A stretch of DNA of 15,689 nucleotides, taken from the NCBI GenBank assembly GCA_041158165.1, contig JBEBBW010000034.1, positions 1 to 15,689 on the forward strand, in the 5' to 3' direction. Of the stretch, positions 1 through 6,110 are shown in pieces. A program made the position numbers and the translations under genes. The notes beneath the pieces were generated by a model that saw nothing but the letters and a program-made list of their open reading frames with translations, made no database searches and had not been told where the DNA came from. The first letter of the stretch is position 1, and the number at the start of each line of letters is the position of its first letter. This DNA is from TMED14 sp041158165. Lineage in GTDB: Bacteria; Bacteroidota; Bacteroidia; Flavobacteriales; Schleiferiaceae.

Positions 1-1075
1 GGCTCTGGGCCACCCCCAGAAACAACGGGCCAAAGGGATGCTCTGGGTGGTCTGCCTGGGCCGCCGCCGCGTCGCGCATCAAGGCCCCTGCGTCGCTGCG
101 GTCCAAGTCGAGCTGGAGCAGCTGCTGGTGCACCGGCCATTGGCCGCCGTTCGGAAGCGCAATGCAGCGGCGCCACGACTCGTCGGCCGTCGACAGGTCG
201 TCAAGCCAGCGGGCCACGTCGCCGCGCAACGCCCAAAAGGCCGGGTTGGCCGAATCTTGGCGAAGCAGGCCTTCGGTCCAGCGCACCGCCAGCGTGGCCA
301 TGCCCTCTTCGCGCGGATCCTCGTTGAGCAGCTGTGAAACGTAGGCAACCTTGGCTCGCTCTGCCACGCTCGGGTCCGACCAGATGCGCGCAGATTCGTT
401 CAGGGCGTCGTCCCAGCGGCCTGCGCCTGCGGCCCAACGAACAAACTGCCAGCGGAGCTCCGTAACCGTGGGAAACACTTTTTTGGCGCTCTGAAAGGCC
501 ATGTAGGCTTCTTCTTGGGCCCCTAGGTCAGCCAGGGTCTGGGCATAAAGCATCGCCGCCTGGGGGTCTCCCGGCGCCGCTGCCAGGTAGTCCGCCGCCG
601 CAAATAGGGCCGAATCCCCTTGGTACATGCGCAAGAAGGCGTTGCGCCGCGACGACGCGCTGCGAAAGCTCGGTCCCTCCGAACGTTCCGCGTAGCGAAC
701 GAATTCAAGCGTCGTCACATAGTCCTCCATGCCAAACGACCACTCGGCGGCGGCCCACATGTCGCCAGGCCGCGCGTGGCCCAGTTCGTGAAGCTGGTGC
801 TGGGCGCTAGTGAAGGAGGCGTAGTCCTGGAGTTGGTAGCTCACCCAGGCCAAAAGCTGCCACGTCGGAACGTTGTTCGGCGTTTTCTTGGCCTGCGACC
901 GGGCCTTTGTGGCCAACTGCTTGAGGAGCTTGGCCTGGCGGGCCGGCGGCGCTTGCTGGGCCTTTTGGATCAGTGCGTCTAGGCGCGGATCAGATTGAAA
1001 CGTGGCGACGGGCTGCGCCACGGCACTTCCCACTGCAAGGGCGGTGATGCAGATCAGGAGCGCGCCAATCCTCAT
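1..1075 (-). CDS. Secreted TPR-like repeat protein (C-terminus cut by window edge)
   Basis: The frame is open from an ATG at 1075 to the left edge, giving 358 residues with no stop, so the C-terminus is missing. Residues 1-20 form a signal peptide: MRIGALLIC, a hydrophobic core, then a likely signal peptidase I site at AVA|Q. The rest is rich in Ala, Leu, Trp and Gln and reads as paired amphipathic helices of TPR type, clearest at about residues 70-130 and 168-232 (for example PQAAMLYAQTLADLG followed by a second helix). The mature protein should therefore be periplasmic or surface-facing and act as a protein-interaction scaffold; no catalytic motif is visible. The start ATG overlaps the stop of the upstream nucleotidyltransferase as ATGA, which supports both the start and operon membership. 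TPR proteins follow nucleotidyltransferase genes in many Bacteroidota genomes, as I recall. The exact role is unknown. Confidence 0.72.
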   Translation of the reverse strand, partial: MRIGALLICITALAVGSAVAQPVATFQSDPRLDALIQKAQQAPPARQAKLLKQLATKARSQAKKTPNNVPTWQLLAWVSYQLQDYASFTSAQHQLHELGHARPGDMWAAAEWSFGMEDYVTTLEFVRYAERSEGPSFRSASSRRNAFLRMYQGDSALFAAADYLAAAPGDPQAAMLYAQTLADLGAQEEAYMAFQSAKKVFPTVTELRWQFVRWAAGAGRWDDALNESARIWSDPSVAERAKVAYVSQLLNEDPREEGMATLAVRWTEGLLRQDSANPAFWALRGDVARWLDDLSTADESWRRCIALPNGGQWPVHQQLLQLDLDRSDAGALMRDAAAAQADHPEHPFGPLFLGVAQS

Positions 1076-2082
1076 TCGCCTTCGAGTCGGGAATAGTCGC
1101 CGAGGCTCAGCGATACAAACTGGCCGTCGAGCACGGCGTGGCGGCCAATCATCGAGTTGCGCAAGGTGATGCGCTTGAGTTGGCTGTCCTCGCCCACAAT
1201 GCAGTCGGTCAAGGTCGAATCCGTCACGGTGCTTCGTGCGCCAATACTGACGTGGGGGCCTACCGTGCTGTTCACGATTTTGGCGCCGGGGCCGATGAAG
1301 CAGGGCGGAATCACCGTCGCGTTCACCAGTTCCGCTTGGGGCGAAACAAGTTCCTCTTCGTGCTGCACAAACTGCAGAATGCGGCCGTTGGTTTCGACCG
1401 TCACGTCTTTGTTGCCGCAGTCCATCCAGGCATCAACGGTTCCGGGCACAAAGCGCAGGCCGTCGTTTTTCATGTTTTCGAGCGCGTGAGTCAGCTGGTA
1501 CTCGCCTCCGCCTTTTATGTCGTTGTCAATGAGGTGCTGCAGTTCGCGGCGCAGTCGGGCTCCGTCTTTGAAGTAGTAGATGCCGATGATGGCCATGTCG
1601 CTGACAAACTCCTGGGGTTTTTCGATGAACTCCACAATGCGGCCGTCTTCGCCCAATTGCACTACGCCAAAGGCGCGCGGATCGTCGACCCGGTTCACCC
1701 AAATCACGCCGTCGGCAGATTGGTCCAACTTGAAATCGGCGCGGAACAGGGTATCGGCAAACGCCACGACCACCGGTCCTTCGAGGTGCTCGGCCGCGCA
1801 GAGTACGGCATGGGCAGTGCCCAACGGCTTGTCTTGGTAGTGAATACTTCCTTGGGCGCCTTGACCCTGGGCCACGTCGAGCAGCATTCGCTCCACCTCA
1901 TCCCCAAATTCGCCAACCACATAGGCGATGCGGTTCAGGTCCTCGCCGACGATTCCGGCGATGTCTTCGACCAAGCGCTGCACGATGGGCTTACCGGCAA
2001 CAGGGAGCAGCGGCTTAGCCGTCGTGAGGGTGTGCGGACGCAGGCGCGAGCCGCGGCCTGCCATAGGAATGATGATGTTCAT
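1072..2082 (-). CDS. Sugar-phosphate nucleotidyltransferase with left-handed beta-helix domain
   Basis: This 336-residue protein has an N-terminal nucleotidyltransferase domain. The signature is MAGRGSRLRPHT at residues 7-18, followed by the KPLLPVAGKP segment (23-32), which binds the nucleotide phosphates. GTAHA (88-92) contacts the base or sugar, and the metal-binding Asp lies in FADTL (D110). From about residue 250 the sequence turns into hexapeptide-like repeats (PPCFIGPGAKIVNSTVGPHV and onward), the left-handed beta-helix found in GlmU- and RmlA-long-like enzymes. It should join a sugar-1-phosphate to an NTP in the cytoplasm, making an activated sugar for cell-surface glycans. The flippase gene two positions upstream fits that. 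The sugar and nucleotide cannot be read from sequence; glucose-1-phosphate thymidylyltransferase is one option. It starts 42 bases after dut and overlaps the TPR gene by ATGA. Confidence 0.88.
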   Translation of the reverse strand: MNIIIPMAGRGSRLRPHTLTTAKPLLPVAGKPIVQRLVEDIAGIVGEDLNRIAYVVGEFGDEVERMLLDVAQGQGAQGSIHYQDKPLGTAHAVLCAAEHLEGPVVVAFADTLFRADFKLDQSADGVIWVNRVDDPRAFGVVQLGEDGRIVEFIEKPQEFVSDMAIIGIYYFKDGARLRRELQHLIDNDIKGGGEYQLTHALENMKNDGLRFVPGTVDAWMDCGNKDVTVETNGRILQFVQHEEELVSPQAELVNATVIPPCFIGPGAKIVNSTVGPHVSIGARSTVTDSTLTDCIVGEDSQLKRITLRNSMIGRHAVLDGQFVSLSLGDYSRLEGE

Positions 2083-2124
2083 AGCTCGGGTTGCGGTTTG
2101 GTTTGGTCCCGCAAAAATAGGGAC

Positions 2125-2556
2125 TTAGCCGCGCCCGCTGTGGCCAAATCCGCCCTCGCCGCGCTCAGTGGCGTCCAATTCGTCCACATTTTGCCATTCC
2201 GCGCGTTCGTAGCGGGCAAAAACCAACTGCGCGATGCGTTCGCCGGGCTGAATTTCGAAGGGCTCGGTGCCGTGGTGAATAAGGATCACGCCCACCGGAC
2301 CGCGGTAGTCGGCGTCAATCGTTCCAGGGCTGTTGAGCACCGTAATTCCGTGCTTGAGGGCGAGTCCCGAGCGCGGACGCACCTGGGCTTCCCAGCCGTC
2401 GGGCAGGGCCATGCGCAGTCCGGTCGGAATCAAGCGCCGATCGCCCGGCTGCAGGACCACCGCCTCGTCGAGGTGGGCCCGAAGGTCCAGTCCCGCGGAA
2501 TGCGGCGTTGCGTACTCCGGCAGCGGGTAGGGGGAATCGTTGATGACGCGGATCAT
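2125..2556 (-). CDS. dut: dUTP diphosphatase (dUTPase)
   Basis: This trimeric-type dUTPase has 143 residues, close to the usual length for the family. It hydrolyses dUTP to dUMP and pyrophosphate, keeping uracil out of DNA and feeding dTMP synthesis. All five conserved motifs are visible: SAGLDLRA (residues 20-27), RPRSGLALKHG (60-70), SPGTIDADYRG (76-86, with the catalytic-water Asp D81 and the sugar-stacking Tyr Y84), ERIAQLVFAR (106-115), and the Gly-rich tail GEGGFGHSGRG (133-143), which closes over the phosphates. The ATG at 2556 (MIRVIND) was chosen because it begins the conserved fold. An upstream in-frame ATG at 2619 would add 21 residues lying inside the flippase gene. The flippase stop is only 10 bases upstream, so the two are cotranscribed. 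Confidence 0.96.
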   Translation of the reverse strand: MIRVINDSPYPLPEYATPHSAGLDLRAHLDEAVVLQPGDRRLIPTGLRMALPDGWEAQVRPRSGLALKHGITVLNSPGTIDADYRGPVGVILIHHGTEPFEIQPGERIAQLVFARYERAEWQNVDELDATERGEGGFGHSGRG

Positions 2557-2566
2557 GTTTAATGCG

Positions 2567-3982
2567 TTAGTGGGTTCGTCGGACGAGCAGGCCGCGTTCG
2601 CTTCGGAGCACCACCGCAAGCATCAGCACGGCGGCGGCCGCGGCGGGCCAACCGGGCTGATGGAACGCGGTTCCGCCCAAAACCAGGGCGGCCAGCGTGT
2701 ACAGCGCCAAGCGCCCCCAGTCGTAGGGCACCGGGTGGTACTTCTGCCCGAGCAGCAGGGAAAGCAGCAGCATTCCGCCGTAGCTCAACAGCGTGGCGTA
2801 GGCGGCGCCCATGATTCCGAGCGAAGGAATCCACGCGACGTTCCCGGCCACCGTCAGCACAAAGCCAAACAAGGTGATCCACAGGCCCATGAGGGTGCGG
2901 TCACTCAACTTGTACCACATGGACACCTGGGTCGAAAGCGAAAGCAGGTAGTTGGCGAACAGCAGCACCGGCAGCAGCAGCAAATCGTTCCAGTACTTGC
3001 CGGCGATGAAGTGCTTGAGCCACGGGAGGCCGGCCAGGACCGCAACCACGCCAAACGCAAGCAGGGCCGCAAACAACCGCGTGGCCATGGCGAGCTGGCG
3101 CAGGTCGCGCTGGGCATTTTTGAAAAAGTAGGGTTCCGCCGCGAAGCGAAAGGCCTGATTGAAGAGGATCAGGAAGATGCTGAGCTTGTACACCGCGGAA
3201 TAGGCTCCGACGCCCTCCATTGCCGACTGCGCCGGCAGCAGGGCCTCGAGGAAGAAGCGGTCGGCCATTTCATTGGCCACCCCCGGAAGCCCCGCCAGCA
3301 GGAGCGGGAATCCATAGGTGAGCAGCGCTCGAGCAGTGCCGCGGTCAAATTGCGCGGGCTTCACCGCGAGCCATTCCGAGGTCAGCAGCAGCATCATGAG
3401 CGTACTCGCCGCCAAATTGGCGATGAGGACCCAGCCAACCTGAAGCGCCGGCCAGCCTTCAACTGCCCTCGGAAGCACCGCAAAAAACGCGTAGTTGAGC
3501 AGCAAGTTGAGCACAATTTGGGCCGTTTTGATGGTCACGAAGCGCTTCGCGCGGTTGTGGGCGCGCAGCCGGGCAAACGGAACCGCGGCAAGCACGTCCA
3601 TGGCGATGATCAATCCGGTCCATAGCAGGTACTCCGGGTGGTCGGCGAGGTTGAAGATGCCGGCGGCGCTGCGGTACGTAAACGCCAGGACCAGGGCAAA
3701 AATCCCCGTCGTCGCGAACAGCATTGTCATGGCCGTCGAGTAGACTTGGTCGGGGTCTGCCCCGTCGCGCTGGCTTTGGCGGAAGAAGGCCGTCTCCATT
3801 CCGTAGGTCAGCACCACCATCGCAAAAGCCACCGCCACATACAAAAGGCTGTTGACGCCGTATTCCGCCTTGGTCAACGCCACCGTGAGCAGGGGCGTAA
3901 GGAGGAAGTTGAGCAGCCGCGCGAGGATGCTGCTGAGGCCGTACAAGGCCGCGTCACCAAAGAGCTTTTTCACGCCCGACAT
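2567..3982 (-). CDS. Polysaccharide/oligosaccharide flippase, Wzx/MATE-like membrane protein
   Basis: A 471-residue polytopic membrane protein with about 12-14 hydrophobic segments spread along its length. The N-terminus (MSGVKKLFGDAALYGLSSIL) is typical of the polysaccharide biosynthesis/Wzx branch of the MOP flippase superfamily: a short amphipathic start followed by GLSSILARLLNFLLTPLLT. Such proteins flip lipid-linked glycans across the inner membrane for O-antigen, capsule or other surface polymers. The substrate cannot be told from sequence. The length matches the family (about 450-500). It heads the leftward operon with dut, the nucleotidyltransferase and the TPR protein. The nucleotidyltransferase may supply activated sugar for the glycan this protein exports, while dut is probably just a conserved passenger. 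A -7-like box lies 5 bases before the ATG. Confidence 0.85.
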   Translation of the reverse strand: MSGVKKLFGDAALYGLSSILARLLNFLLTPLLTVALTKAEYGVNSLLYVAVAFAMVVLTYGMETAFFRQSQRDGADPDQVYSTAMTMLFATTGIFALVLAFTYRSAAGIFNLADHPEYLLWTGLIIAMDVLAAVPFARLRAHNRAKRFVTIKTAQIVLNLLLNYAFFAVLPRAVEGWPALQVGWVLIANLAASTLMMLLLTSEWLAVKPAQFDRGTARALLTYGFPLLLAGLPGVANEMADRFFLEALLPAQSAMEGVGAYSAVYKLSIFLILFNQAFRFAAEPYFFKNAQRDLRQLAMATRLFAALLAFGVVAVLAGLPWLKHFIAGKYWNDLLLLPVLLFANYLLSLSTQVSMWYKLSDRTLMGLWITLFGFVLTVAGNVAWIPSLGIMGAAYATLLSYGGMLLLSLLLGQKYHPVPYDWGRLALYTLAALVLGGTAFHQPGWPAAAAAVLMLAVVLRSERGLLVRRTH

Positions 3983-3987
3983 GGGGC

Positions 3988-3995
3988 TAAAGGTA
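3988..3995 (-). promoter_or_regulatory. Candidate -7 promoter box for the flippase operon
   Basis: Read on the minus strand this is TACCTTTA, one base off the Bacteroidota -7 consensus TAnnTTTG, and it ends 5 bases before the flippase ATG. No TTG is seen at the usual -33 spacing; an AT-rich block with an A/T run lies further upstream (about 4022-4070). If used, transcription would begin at or near the start codon. Confidence 0.4.
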
Positions 3996-4071
3996 GTCCG
4001 TTCCGTGGGCTCGGTCGGGGGACAAAAAAAAATTTCTTATTGTGGTTTATACACTAAGTCAGTTTTTTTAC

Positions 4072-4149
4072 TATGTTTGCAAAGAATTCCCTCATATGGG
4101 GCGGATTCATCAAGGGTTGTGAGACGCCGCTGTAAAAAGCGGCGTTTTT
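4072..4149 (+). ncRNA. Candidate short transcript (sRNA or attenuator leader) ended by a terminator
   Basis: TATGTTTG at 4072-4079 matches the TAnnTTTG -7 consensus, predicting a start near 4085. The strong terminator at 4121-4149 would then give an RNA of about 65 bases. No TTG lies at ideal -33 spacing, so the promoter is tentative. Within the RNA, CTCATA (4091-4096) can pair with TGTGAG (4118-4123, one G-U), a pairing that would compete with the foot of the terminator stem. It also holds a tiny ORF, MGRIHQGL (4096-4122), whose stop codon overlaps that foot. It could be a small RNA, or a leader that attenuates transcription into the dehydratase downstream. It matches no RNA family I know. 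Confidence 0.3.
4121..4149 (+). terminator. Rho-independent terminator
   Basis: A perfect 7-bp GC-rich stem, ACGCCGC (4124-4130) with GCGGCGT (4139-4145), encloses an 8-base loop TGTAAAAA. The T tract runs 4145-4149, and G-U/A-T pairs (4121-4123 with 4146-4148) can lengthen the stem. The T tract follows only on the plus strand, so termination is rightward. It lies about 180 bases before the dehydratase ATG with no annotated gene ahead of it, so it ends either a small RNA or an attenuated leader. Confidence 0.75.
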
Positions 4150-4211
4150 CATTTCTACGGGTTTCGGTTTTCACATGGCCTTGTCCCGTGACCTTTGTGC
4201 CCAAGAATGCG

Positions 4212-4341
4212 CCGATGAAGCAGCTCCCTCGGGCGTTCTAACCCGCGACGACCGAACTTTACCGCCATGAAGGCCCCGCTGGATCAGCCCCAAGGGGCGT
4301 TCTAACCCGCGACGACCGAACTTTACCTCCATGAAGGCCCC
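4212..4341 (+). repeat. Imperfect tandem direct repeat, period 64, duplicating promoter-like box and start codon
   Basis: Positions 4231-4277 and 4295-4341 are identical at 46 of 47 bases (G4264 versus T4328). At the same 64-base offset weaker similarity extends left (4221-4230 versus 4285-4294, then to about 4212), so two tandem units abut. A further degenerate copy of the CTTT-to-ATG part may sit at about 4191-4209. Each good unit contains GTTCTAACCCGCGACGACC, then GAACTTTA, 5 bases, then ATGAAGGCCCC. The right-hand ATG (4331) starts the dehydratase. The left one (4267) opens a 12-codon ORF (MKAPLDQPQGAF) that stops at 4305, inside the second copy. A related ATGAAG at 4215 opens MKQLPRAF, which also ends GCG TTC TAA. 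Confidence 0.9.
4318..4325 (+). promoter_or_regulatory. Candidate -7 box for the dehydratase (second repeat copy)
   Basis: GAACTTTA ends 5 bases before the dehydratase ATG, the same geometry as the better -7 matches before ridA and the flippase. It agrees with TAnnTTTG only at the A and TTT positions. The first repeat copy carries the same box at 4254-4261, also 5 bases before an ATG. The case rests mainly on position. Confidence 0.3.
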
Positions 4342-5347
4342 CATCGACTCCTATTTTGACCCGTTTTTGGACCCTGAAACCCTCGCCGCGCGCTACGCGG
4401 AGCTTGCGCCGTCGCTCCACCGCACGCCGGTGCTGCGTTCCGCCAGCCTGGACGCCTGGGCCGGAGCCTCGCTGCATTTAAAGTGCGAGAACTTTCAGAA
4501 GTCGGGCGCTTTTAAGATGCGGGGCGTGACCAACGCGCTGCGGGAATTGGCATCGACCGGAGGCCTTCCCGAGGGTGGGGTCTGTACCCATTCCTCAGGC
4601 AACCACGGCCAGGCGCTTGCTTGGGCGGCGGCGGCGCTTGGAATTCCCTGCACGGTGGTGATGCCCAGCAACGCGCCGCAGTTTAAAAAAGATGCGGTAC
4701 GCGCAGCCGGCGGGCGTATTGTGGAGTGTACGCCCACCCTGGCTGCGCGGATCGCGGCAGTGGCCGAGGTGGTCCGGACTACGGGCGCGGTCGAAATTCA
4801 CCCGTCGAATCAGGCTCCCGTGATTTTGGGTCAGGGTTCGGCAGCGTGGGAGCTGCTTGAGGACTGTGCCGCCCGGGGCGTCGCGCTGGACTGGGTGGGC
4901 GTTCCGGTGGGCGGAGGCGGCTTGCTGGCCGGCACGGGCTTCGCGGTAGCCCGCTGGAATCAGCGGCATGGAACCCGCGTGCGCGTCTTCGCCGGCGAAC
5001 CGGCCGGCGCGGACGACGCCGCACGCAGCTTGGCGTCCGGTCAAATTGAACACAACGAAAACCCCCAGACGGTCTGCGACGGAATGCGCACCGAACTGGG
5101 CGACGTGAACTTCCCCGTCATCCGCGAAACCGTCACGGCCATTCACACCGTGTCCGATTCCGAAATATTGGCCGCGCAGCGGTTGATTGCGGACCGCGTT
5201 AAAATCATCGTCGAAACCAACTGCGCACCGCCGGTTGCTGCGGTAGCCAAGCACCCTGAAGTGTTTGAAGGACAGCAGGTTGGAATCGTGCTCAGCGGCG
5301 GAAACTTGGACCTCGGCGCGCACGTTTGGGGTCCGGCTTCATTGTAG
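4331..5347 (+). CDS. Threonine/serine dehydratase or serine racemase-type PLP enzyme (fold type II)
   Basis: A 338-residue PLP-dependent enzyme. The Schiff-base lysine is K62 in SGAFKMRG, with the substrate loop SSGNHG at 88-93, the phosphate-binding GGGG loop at 194-197, and SGGNLD at 322-327, whose Ser contacts the PLP ring nitrogen. E223, A227 and D229 in EPAGADD match the divalent-metal site of eukaryotic serine racemase. There is no C-terminal ACT-like regulatory domain, so this is the short, catabolic dehydratase/serine racemase type rather than the classic biosynthetic IlvA. Expected reactions are Thr or Ser to a 2-oxoacid plus ammonia through an enamine, and possibly L-Ser/D-Ser racemisation; sequence alone cannot decide. 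The position usually reading EPTAG is here VETNCAPP, a notable divergence. It overlaps the convergent higA by 9 bases. RidA, which clears such enamines, lies just beyond higBA. The ATG at 4331 gives normal family length. Confidence 0.88.
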   Translation: MKAPIDSYFDPFLDPETLAARYAELAPSLHRTPVLRSASLDAWAGASLHLKCENFQKSGAFKMRGVTNALRELASTGGLPEGGVCTHSSGNHGQALAWAAAALGIPCTVVMPSNAPQFKKDAVRAAGGRIVECTPTLAARIAAVAEVVRTTGAVEIHPSNQAPVILGQGSAAWELLEDCAARGVALDWVGVPVGGGGLLAGTGFAVARWNQRHGTRVRVFAGEPAGADDAARSLASGQIEHNENPQTVCDGMRTELGDVNFPVIRETVTAIHTVSDSEILAAQRLIADRVKIIVETNCAPPVAAVAKHPEVFEGQQVGIVLSGGNLDLGAHVWGPASL

Positions 5348-5695
5348 CAGGACTTCCGCGGGAATATGAAGTTCCCGGTGGAGGACACGGGCCACCTCGA
5401 GGGTAATGGGCTTTTTGCGGTTCAATATCATGGACACGTAGGCCTTACTCCCAATTTTTCCGACTAAATCACGGTTCCGAACCCCAAGTTCTTCCATTTT
5501 TAAACGCACGGCCTCAATAGGGTCTGGCAATGGGACCGGATGGTGTTCATCCTCGTACTTTTTGATGAGCAAAAGTGCCACTTCAAGTTGGTTTCCGAGT
5601 GGGGTTCCAAGAGCAACGCCTGCGTCTAGTTGGGCATCAACCCAATCCAAGTAGTCTTCGTACTGATCCTCAGAGCGGATTACGGCTAATTCCAT
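5339..5695 (-). CDS. higA: HigA-type antitoxin with C-terminal helix-turn-helix
   Basis: A 118-residue protein with an acidic, helical N-terminal half (residues 1-55, rich in Asp/Glu) and a Cro/CI-type helix-turn-helix at about 57-116: DPIEAVRLKMEELGVRNRDL, then KAYVSMILNRKKPITLEVARVL. This arrangement fits the HigA family (COG5499), which neutralises HigB and represses its own operon by DNA binding. It starts 4 bases after the higB stop, in toxin-first order as usual for higBA. Its 3' end overlaps the end of the convergent dehydratase gene by 9 bases, leaving no room for a terminator between them. Base composition is lower in GC than the flanks, suggesting that the pair was acquired. Confidence in the family is high; function in this host is untested. 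Confidence 0.88.
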   Translation of the reverse strand: MELAVIRSEDQYEDYLDWVDAQLDAGVALGTPLGNQLEVALLLIKKYEDEHHPVPLPDPIEAVRLKMEELGVRNRDLVGKIGSKAYVSMILNRKKPITLEVARVLHRELHIPAEVLLQ

Positions 5696-5699
5696 CAGT

Positions 5700-6011
5700 T
5701 TACTTCTTTTTCGGTTGAACTACGGCCACATCAATTCGATTGTACTCTGCATGGGTGCCAAACCACTTGATCTGAACGACTCGAAACGCAAAAACCAATC
5801 GAACAACGAGTCGGAATTTGGTACCGAGAATATCAAATACAACCCGGTCGTCCCCCACAATACTGGCCGATGGGTAGGCCGCTTTGAGTTCGTTCCAATT
5901 TCGAAAAGATGCCATTCGGAATTCGTGATACCATTCACGAAGGGCCCTTGATGCCTCGGGGTGTGCAATGGCATAGGCATTAATTGCTCTTCGGTTAATG
6001 ATGTTGAACAT
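5700..6011 (-). CDS. higB: HigB-type mRNA interferase toxin
   Basis: A basic protein of 103 residues from the ATG at 6011 (MFNIINRRAINAYAIAHPEA). Family hallmarks are visible: HPEASRALREWYHEF, SIVGDDRVVFDILGTKFRLV and, near the end, WFGTHAEYNRID, the signature C-terminal block of HigB toxins (RelE-like fold). It should cut mRNA on the ribosome until bound by HigA. An ATG 27 bases upstream (6038) is in frame, but it falls between the predicted -33 and -7 promoter elements, and family alignment favours MFNIINRR. The lower GC content relative to ileS or the dehydratase suggests horizontal acquisition. higA follows after 4 bases. No obvious inactivating change is seen, so the toxin looks intact. 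Confidence 0.88.
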   Translation of the reverse strand: MFNIINRRAINAYAIAHPEASRALREWYHEFRMASFRNWNELKAAYPSASIVGDDRVVFDILGTKFRLVVRLVFAFRVVQIKWFGTHAEYNRIDVAVVQPKKK

Positions 6012-6015
6012 TCCA

Positions 6016-6023
6016 CAAACGTA
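6016..6023 (-). promoter_or_regulatory. Promoter -7 box of higBA
   Basis: On the minus strand this reads TACGTTTG, a perfect TAnnTTTG match, 4 bases before the higB ATG at 6011. A TTT (plus-strand 6043-6045) lies 19 bases upstream as a partial -33 element. The arrangement predicts a leaderless or nearly leaderless higB mRNA and rules against the ATG at 6038 as the start. Confidence 0.6.
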
Positions 6024-6029
6024 AAGATA

Positions 6030-6052
6030 GTTCACCATTAGTAAACATTTAC
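6030..6052. promoter_or_regulatory. Candidate HigA operator (overlapping inverted repeats)
   Basis: GTAAA-CA-TTTAC (6041-6052) is a perfect inverted repeat with a 2-base centre, lying over the -33 region of higBA. It shares its left arm with a second, imperfect inverted repeat, GTTCAC-N5-GTAAAC (6030-6046, 5 of 6 pairs), which covers the spacer. Autorepressing antitoxins of this type bind palindromes at this position. No protein-specific site is known to me for this antitoxin. Confidence 0.45.
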
Positions 6053-6110
6053 ATCCGTTTAACCTCGGATCGCGCCAAGGGGGCCGTTCCGCCCTGCGGA
6101 GCGCAGCGAT

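Larger units (their letters stand above)
3983..4330. other. Divergent intergenic region: AT-rich block, leader/terminator, tandem repeat
   Basis: About 350 bases separate the flippase from the dehydratase, and no convincing long gene lies here. From left to right there is the flippase -7 box, a conspicuously AT-rich block (about 4021-4080, including a run of nine A), a plus-strand -7 match TATGTTTG at 4072-4079, a very short ORF (4096-4122), a rho-independent terminator (4121-4149), and an imperfect tandem repeat of period 64 leading into the dehydratase start. The parts are described separately. Confidence 0.8.

Noticed and set aside
1138..2562. Open frame of about 474 codons on the plus strand across the nucleotidyltransferase and dut.
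   Set aside because: It spans two genes with full conserved motifs on the other strand and encodes no recognisable protein; an antisense artefact.
2557..2619. Extended dut start at 2619.
   Set aside because: The extra 21 residues overlap the end of the flippase gene and are not part of the dUTPase fold.
2540..3625. Open frame of about 361 codons antisense to the flippase.
   Set aside because: Very Gln/His/Arg-rich and low-complexity, as expected from reading hydrophobic codons backwards; no domain seen.
3852..4241. Open frame of about 129 codons running from inside the flippase through the AT-rich region and terminator.
   Set aside because: It crosses a rho-independent terminator and a divergent promoter region, has no family features, and its last codons are simply the MKQLPRAF mini-ORF frame.
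6012..6038. Upstream start for higB at 6038, adding nine residues (MVNYLYVCG).
   Set aside because: The ATG lies between the predicted -33 and -7 elements, and conserved HigB sequence begins at MFNIINRR.
6094..6106. Inverted repeat CTGCG-GAG-CGCAG in the ridA promoter spacer as a definite operator.
   Set aside because: Five-base GC-rich arms arise easily by chance at this GC content and nothing else supports it, so it is only mentioned within the promoter entry.
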